Part shown: piece by piece, positions 6,181-9,827 of the stretch
Layout: each line of letters begins with the position of its first letter
How positions within the stretch are numbered: position 1 is the first letter of the stretch
DNA from: Propionibacteriaceae bacterium
GTDB lineage: Bacteria > Actinomycetota > Actinomycetes > Propionibacteriales > Propionibacteriaceae
Assembly (NCBI GenBank): GCA_009787035.1
Contig: WRGV01000036.1
Coordinates: 1 to 9,827, forward strand
Length of the DNA: 9,827 nt
Direction of reading: 5' to 3'
The notes under the pieces: model-generated
What the model saw: the letters and a program-made list of their open reading frames with translations, nothing else
Databases searched by the model: none
Told to the model about the DNA's origin: nothing
Translations under genes and position numbers: made by a program

Positions 6181-7002
6181 ATGGCCTTGGTGACCGAGGC
6201 GGCGTTGCGCGACGAGTTCCGCGATGCCGACCCATCCGCGCTCACCCGCTACGAGGTGCCCGCGGGCACACTGGTGACGCCATCGGCCCGCGCCTGGCTC
6301 ATCGACCATCGGATCGATCTGGTGATCGGCGGCAAGGTGGCGGTCGCAACCCCGCGCACCGGGGCGGCGGCACAGGATCGTCCGTCCGCGCCCGCACCGG
6401 CCGCGCCGCAGGCCGATCCGGCATCGGCGCTGCCGCTGTTCATCCGTCCGGACGCGTTCGACGTCATCGACGGCAGCCAGGTGGCCGACAAACCCGAGCA
6501 TCTGACCGCGCTGCGCGGCAACCTGCTCGTCCCCAAGAACCACCCGCAGATCCGCTTCCGCGGCCAGCTGGACGCGCTGGAGTCGGACATCCTGGTCGCC
6601 CAGGTCGCCTTCCAGCGGCTGGGCCTGGCCAAGGGCGTCGCCGACCTCGGCGAGGTGCTGCGCTACGTGAAGCAGGTGCTGCGCGCCGAGGTGCTGGATG
6701 TCCCGTTCGACCAGGTGAGCCTGTTCGGGCTGGACGACGAGGAACTGCGCCACCGCTCGCACTACCCGAAGCAGTACTACGGCATCACGCACTTCGCCGC
6801 GTCGGTCGAGGACGGCGAGGCGGTCGTCCTGCTCAACCAGCTGCGCACGACCGTCCGGACGGTGGAGCTGGCGGCCTACGACGCCTTCGCGACCGGCGGC
6901 ACCGCCGAGCCGCGCCGCATCGATCTCATCCGGGCGCTGAACCGGCTGTCCAGCGCGCTGTACCTCATGATGTTCAAAGCTAAGACCAAGGAATACGAAT
7001 GA
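6181..7002 (+). CDS. eutT: EutT-type corrinoid adenosyltransferase, cysteine-free variant
   Basis: This 273-residue protein transfers adenosine from ATP to cob(I)alamin to make the coenzyme of the lyase. Seen: an N-terminal EutT module with PAGTLVTPSARAWL at residues 27-40, a Pro/Ala linker at about 57-85, KPEHLTALRGNLLVPK before the catalytic part, FRGQLDALESDILVAQV, GLDDEELRHRSHYP, LLNQLRTTVRTVE, and the ending IRALNRLSSALYLMM. The order and final motifs match enteric EutT. Odd: there is no cysteine in the whole protein, so the HX11CCX2C metal site of enteric EutT is missing; the corresponding region is PLFIRPDAFDVIDGS. Known: EutT proteins without this metal site exist, for example in Listeria as far as I recall. 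The stop overlaps the pduL start as ATGA. PduS, encoded nearby, could supply the reduced corrinoid. Confidence 0.92.
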   Translation: MALVTEAALRDEFRDADPSALTRYEVPAGTLVTPSARAWLIDHRIDLVIGGKVAVATPRTGAAAQDRPSAPAPAAPQADPASALPLFIRPDAFDVIDGSQVADKPEHLTALRGNLLVPKNHPQIRFRGQLDALESDILVAQVAFQRLGLAKGVADLGEVLRYVKQVLRAEVLDVPFDQVSLFGLDDEELRHRSHYPKQYYGITHFAASVEDGEAVVLLNQLRTTVRTVELAAYDAFATGGTAEPRRIDLIRALNRLSSALYLMMFKAKTKEYE

Positions 7003-7628
7003 CAGTGACTGAGTCGATTCCCCAAGCCGTTTGGGAGGACATCAGCTTCCGGCTGGATCGTCCGGTGGTCGAGCTGGAGGCGTCCGGACGGCATCTGCAC
7101 CTGTCCCGCGCCGATGCCGATCGTCTGCTCGGGCCGGGCGTCGCGATGACGCCGGTGCACATGCTGAGCCAGCCCGGACAGTTCACGTGCGCCGAGCGCA
7201 TCCGCGTGATCGGCCCCAAGGGCGAGTTTCCGGCGCTGTCGATCATCGGGCCCGAGCGCGTGCAGAGCCAGGTGGAGCTGTCGGCCACCGATGCGCTGAT
7301 CCTGGGCGTCAAGCCGCCCGTGCGCCTGTCCGGTGACCTGGCCGGCACGCCGGGTATCACGCTGGTCGGCCCCGCCGGGCGCCTCGACCTGACCGAGGGC
7401 GTCATGATCGCCAAGCGGCACATCCACATGGATCCCGCCTACGCCGAGCTGCACGGCCTGCACAACCACCAGATCGTGTCGGTGCGGGTCTGGGGCGTGC
7501 GCGGCGTCACGTTCAACGACGTCGAGATCCGCATCTCGCCCGACTTCGCCACCTACATGCACATCGACTACGACGAGGCCAACGCCTGCGGCTTCCGCAA
7601 GGGCATGCTCGGCACCATCATCGTCTGA
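6999..7628 (+). CDS. pduL: PduL-type phosphate acyltransferase (EutD role)
   Basis: This 209-residue protein moves the acyl group from acetyl-CoA to phosphate, giving acetyl phosphate and recycling CoA inside the shell. Seen: two PduL-type histidine motifs that bind the two metal ions, GRHLHLS at residues 30-36 and KRHIHMDP at 139-146, and the C-terminal HIDYDEANACG at 188-198. Each half forms one of the family's beta-barrel domains, with VIGPKGEFPALSIIGP in the first half. The usual SNRH at the first motif reads SGRH here. The N-terminus is short (about 20 residues before the first barrel) and carries no convincing targeting helix. The start overlaps the eutT stop as ATGA, with AAGGA at 6988-6992. 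In this pathway it takes the place of the unrelated Pta-type EutD of enteric eut operons. Confidence 0.94.
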   Translation: MTVTESIPQAVWEDISFRLDRPVVELEASGRHLHLSRADADRLLGPGVAMTPVHMLSQPGQFTCAERIRVIGPKGEFPALSIIGPERVQSQVELSATDALILGVKPPVRLSGDLAGTPGITLVGPAGRLDLTEGVMIAKRHIHMDPAYAELHGLHNHQIVSVRVWGVRGVTFNDVEIRISPDFATYMHIDYDEANACGFRKGMLGTIIV

Positions 7629-7670
7629 CCCCGCATCACAACGACTTCCGCATCAAGGAGAGGAAACATC

Positions 7671-8129
7671 ATGGACAACCAGCAACTGGTCGACACCGTG
7701 ACCAAGATCATCATGGAGCAGCTGCGGGGCGCAGGCGCGTCCTGCCCGACGACGCCCAGCGTCGTCACGTTCGGCGACGTGCCCGCCTGCGTGCTCGGCT
7801 CGGGCGCGGCGGTGCGCAAGGGCACCTCGCCGTCCGACGCCGATGGCGCCGACTACATCGTGCTGACGCAGGCCGCCTTCCGGGCGTTCCATGGCGGGGC
7901 GATCCCCGCCGGGCTGACCGGCATGGCCAGCGCCGCCGCGGCGACTGCCAGCCCGGTGTGCCGCAGCTGCAGCGAGTTCGACCTGACCGGCAAGAAGGTC
8001 ATCGGCGAGCGGGACGTCCGTGCGCTCACGCTGTCGGCGGGCGCGAGCGTCCGCATCGACGCGAAGGCGCTGGTCACCGCGCTGGCACGCGACTACGTGC
8101 ACAGCCAGGGCGCGACCATCGTCCGCTGA
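7671..8129 (+). CDS. Conserved Eut-locus protein of unknown function with a putative encapsulation peptide and CxxC
   Basis: This 152-residue protein has no enzyme motif that I recognise. Seen: residues 1-19 form an amphipathic helix (MDNQQLVDTVTKIIMEQLR) followed by a Gly/Ala/Pro linker, as in peptides that direct cargo into BMCs. The middle holds ADYIVLTQAAFRAFHGG (about 60-76), then an Ala-rich run and a CxxC pair, Cys97 and Cys100. The C-terminus (108-152) has KKVIGERDV followed by VTALARDYVHSQGATIVR, a module like the N-terminus of EutT. Its place directly after pduL matches the small unnamed protein of Gram-positive eut operons (I recall a TIGRFAM model for such a protein, eut_hyp). A good ribosome site, AAGGAGAGG, lies at 7655-7663. 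Inference: a lumen protein, perhaps a scaffold or a helper for cofactor handling with EutT and PduS. Function unknown. Confidence 0.85.
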   Translation: MDNQQLVDTVTKIIMEQLRGAGASCPTTPSVVTFGDVPACVLGSGAAVRKGTSPSDADGADYIVLTQAAFRAFHGGAIPAGLTGMASAAAATASPVCRSCSEFDLTGKKVIGERDVRALTLSAGASVRIDAKALVTALARDYVHSQGATIVR

Positions 8130-8152
8130 GACAGTCATTCAGGAGAGGGCTC

Positions 8153-9490
8153 ATGGATCTTTCGCGGCAGATATTCGAGGCCGGCGTGATCGGTGCCGGC
8201 GGTGCCGGCTTCCCGACCTACAAGAAGCTGACCGACGGCGCGCAGCTGTTGGTGGTTAACGCGGCCGAGTGCGAGCCGCTGCTGGCCAGCGACCGCTATC
8301 TGATGCGCCACCGGGCCGCGCAGATCGTCGCCGGCGCGCAGGCCGTGGCGCAGGCGTGCGGCATCCCGCGCATCGTCATCGGGACGAAGTCGCACTACGC
8401 CCGCGAGATCGCCGCGCTGACGCAGGCGATTGAGCAGGCCGGCGCCGCCATCGAGATCCACGGCGTCGACTCCTTCTATCCGGCCGGCGACGAGCAGGTG
8501 CTGGTGTACGAGATCACCGGCCGTACGGTGCCGCCGGGCGGCATCCCGCTCGACATCGGCGTCATCGTCATCAACGTCACCACGGCCAGCAACATCGCCG
8601 CCGCGATCGAGGGCACGCCGGTCACCCGCCGGTTCGTCACGGTCACCGGCGAGGTGGCGCATCCGACGATCGTGGACGCCCCGGTCGGCGCCACCGCCGC
8701 AGACCTGATCCAGGCCGCGGGCGGGACGACCGTGAACCCGTACGTCATCGTGCGCGGCGGCCCCATGATGGGCAAGCACGCCTCGATGGACGACGCGCCC
8801 ACGCTGGGCTACGGCAAGGCCGACGGCGGCCTCATCGTCTTGCCCGCGGACCACCCGCTGGTGCAGTTCATGGCCAAGCCCGTCGAGCGGCTGCTGTCCG
8901 AGACCAAGTCGATCTGCATCCAGTGCCAGATGTGCACGAGCCTGTGCCCGCGCTACCTGATCGGCCACCAGATGCGTCCGCACCGCGTGATGCGCTCGCT
9001 GCAGACCGGCACCGACCCCGAGGCGCTGACCGACGCGCTGCTGTGCTGCGAATGCGGCATCTGTGAGCTGTACTCGTGCCCGATGGGCCTGTCGCCGCGG
9101 CGCATGAACATCTACGTCAAGGGGCTGCTGCGGGCCCAGGGCATCAAGGTGACCGACAAGACCGTCCACCCCGAGCAGTCCAGCGACCGCGAATACCGCC
9201 GGGTCGCGCAGGCCCGGTTCATCGACCGGCTGCAGCTGTCGGCCTACCCGACGCAGATCGACGACTGCGTGCGGCTCGACCCGGCCCAGGTGCGCATCCC
9301 GACCCGCCACGGCGTCGGCATGGCGGCGCGCCCGTGCGTCAGCGTGGGGGACGTCGTCGGCGTCGGCCAGCTGGTCGCCGAGGTGGGCTTCGGCGATCTG
9401 GGCGCGCCCGTGCACGCGTCCATCGCCGGCCGCGTGACGCAGGCCGACGAGAACCACATCACCATCGTCCAGGAAGGGGCGCAGGCATGA
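8153..9490 (+). CDS. pduS: PduS-type cobalamin reductase, RnfC-like flavin/iron-sulfur protein
   Basis: This 445-residue protein is close in length to enteric PduS (about 450). Seen, in order: the flavin/NADH-site loop GAGGAGFPTYKK at residues 14-25, NAAECEPLL at 36-44, the central RnfC-like domain with GGPMMGKHAS, two [4Fe-4S] motifs CIQCQMCTSLCP (cysteines 255, 258, 261, 265) and CCECGICELYSCP (cysteines 298, 301, 304, 309), and a C-terminal barrel-like domain with GDVVGVGQLVAEVGFGDLGAPVHASIAG. The start at 8153 has AGGAGAGG just upstream. Known: PduS reduces cobalamin for the adenosyltransferase and binds the shell protein PduT. Inference: here it serves EutT, and it may also regenerate NAD+ by passing electrons through PduT, since no alcohol dehydrogenase is visible in the window. 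The stop overlaps the pduT start as ATGA. Confidence 0.94.
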   Translation: MDLSRQIFEAGVIGAGGAGFPTYKKLTDGAQLLVVNAAECEPLLASDRYLMRHRAAQIVAGAQAVAQACGIPRIVIGTKSHYAREIAALTQAIEQAGAAIEIHGVDSFYPAGDEQVLVYEITGRTVPPGGIPLDIGVIVINVTTASNIAAAIEGTPVTRRFVTVTGEVAHPTIVDAPVGATAADLIQAAGGTTVNPYVIVRGGPMMGKHASMDDAPTLGYGKADGGLIVLPADHPLVQFMAKPVERLLSETKSICIQCQMCTSLCPRYLIGHQMRPHRVMRSLQTGTDPEALTDALLCCECGICELYSCPMGLSPRRMNIYVKGLLRAQGIKVTDKTVHPEQSSDREYRRVAQARFIDRLQLSAYPTQIDDCVRLDPAQVRIPTRHGVGMAARPCVSVGDVVGVGQLVAEVGFGDLGAPVHASIAGRVTQADENHITIVQEGAQA

Positions 9491-9827
9491 TCACCAGCAT
9501 CGGGCTCGTGGAGCTGACGGCCATCGCGCGCGGCATCGAGACGGCCGACGCCATGATCAAGGCGGGCGGGGTGACGCTCGTGTTCGCCCGGCCGGTCTGC
9601 CCCGGCAAGTTCATCATCATGATTCACGGCGACGTGGGCGCGGTCAAGGCCTCGATGGAGGCCGGACGGACCGTGGGCGCCGAGCGCGTCGTCAACTGGC
9701 TGGTCATCCCGCGCGTGCACCGCGATCTGCTCCCCGCCATCAACGGCACGCTGGGCACCAGCGAGGTGGCGGCCCTGGGCGTCGTCGAGTTCTTCGACAT
9801 CGCCTCGGCGATCACCGCGGCCGATGC
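9487..9827 (+). CDS. pduT: PduT-type tandem-BMC shell protein with the Fe-S cysteine, 3' end outside the window
   Basis: The first 113 codons are visible and the frame stays open to the end of the window. Seen: a complete first BMC domain (SIGLVELTAIARGIETADAM to LVIPRVHRDLLPAI), then the start of a second BMC domain (ALGVVEFFDIASAITAADA), so this is a two-domain trimeric shell protein. Residue 38 is a cysteine in VCPGKF, the position and context of Cys38 in enteric PduT, where three copies bind one [4Fe-4S] cluster at the trimer's central pore. The start overlaps the pduS stop as ATGA and has a purine-rich site at 9471-9479. Pairing with PduS supports a role in moving electrons across the shell. 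The full protein should be about 185 residues; the missing part is simply cut off by the window edge. Confidence 0.94.
   Translation, partial: MITSIGLVELTAIARGIETADAMIKAGGVTLVFARPVCPGKFIIMIHGDVGAVKASMEAGRTVGAERVVNWLVIPRVHRDLLPAINGTLGTSEVAALGVVEFFDIASAITAAD

Noticed and set aside
7631..7655. Direct repeat of CCGCATCA (7631-7638 and 7648-7655) before the unknown protein
   Set aside because: Two 8-base copies 17 bases apart could be an operator but are too short to support one without conservation data.
8135..9457. Long open frame (440 codons) on the minus strand
   Set aside because: It is antisense to pduS, whose cysteine motifs and family match are unambiguous. The reverse translation is low-complexity Arg/Asp/His/Ala-rich.
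1..9827. Search for a cobalamin riboswitch, EutV-type antiterminator hairpins, tRNA, CRISPR or insertion sequences
   Set aside because: Intergenic gaps are all under 100 bases, and none holds a recognisable B12-box, paired AGCAANGRRGCUY-like hairpins, tRNA-like fold, repeat array or transposase.

Overview
The window is one dense block of forward-strand genes from a bacterial microcompartment (BMC) locus of the ethanolamine-utilization (Eut) kind, with Pdu-type electron-transfer and phosphotransacylase genes mixed in. The DNA is strongly G+C-rich, with third codon positions almost all G or C. Start codons are mostly preceded by AGGAGG-like sites. This suggests a high-GC Gram-positive bacterium (Actinomycetota), but no rRNA or housekeeping gene is present to prove it.

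Layout, left to right: 3' end of a gene with an acidic, Pro/Ala-rich linker and a Rho_N/SAP-like tail (1-248); eutJ (263-1099); eutN (1093-1383); a short EutQ cupin (1405-1863); eutS (1860-2243); eutP (2278-2730); eutA (2727-4157); an acylating aldehyde dehydrogenase, EutE/PduP-like (4226-5701); an A+T-richer leader (5702-5785); an EutM/PduA hexameric shell gene (5786-6085); a strong hairpin (6093-6139); eutT (6181-7002); pduL (6999-7628); a conserved Eut-locus protein of unknown function (7671-8129); pduS (8153-9490); and the 5' part of pduT (9487 to the end). Many junctions are ATGA overlaps, which points to translational coupling. No intergenic stretch exceeds 100 bases.

Inferred working: an adenosylcobalamin-dependent lyase, most likely ethanolamine ammonia-lyase because its reactivase EutA is present, makes acetaldehyde inside a shell built of EutS, EutM, EutN and PduT-type proteins. 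The aldehyde dehydrogenase makes acetyl-CoA, PduL makes acetyl phosphate, and EutP and/or EutQ could make acetate and ATP. PduS (flavin and Fe-S protein) together with PduT (shell protein with the cluster-binding Cys38) would move electrons across the shell and reduce cobalamin for EutT, which rebuilds the coenzyme.

Most notable points: the lyase genes eutBC are absent from the place where they usually sit, between eutA and the aldehyde dehydrogenase; EutT contains no cysteine at all; three proteins carry candidate encapsulation peptides, including an EutQ whose N-terminus looks like a PduD targeting helix; and a small module found at the N-terminus of EutT recurs at the C-terminus of the unknown protein. 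This is a variant of known BMC systems rather than a wholly new one.
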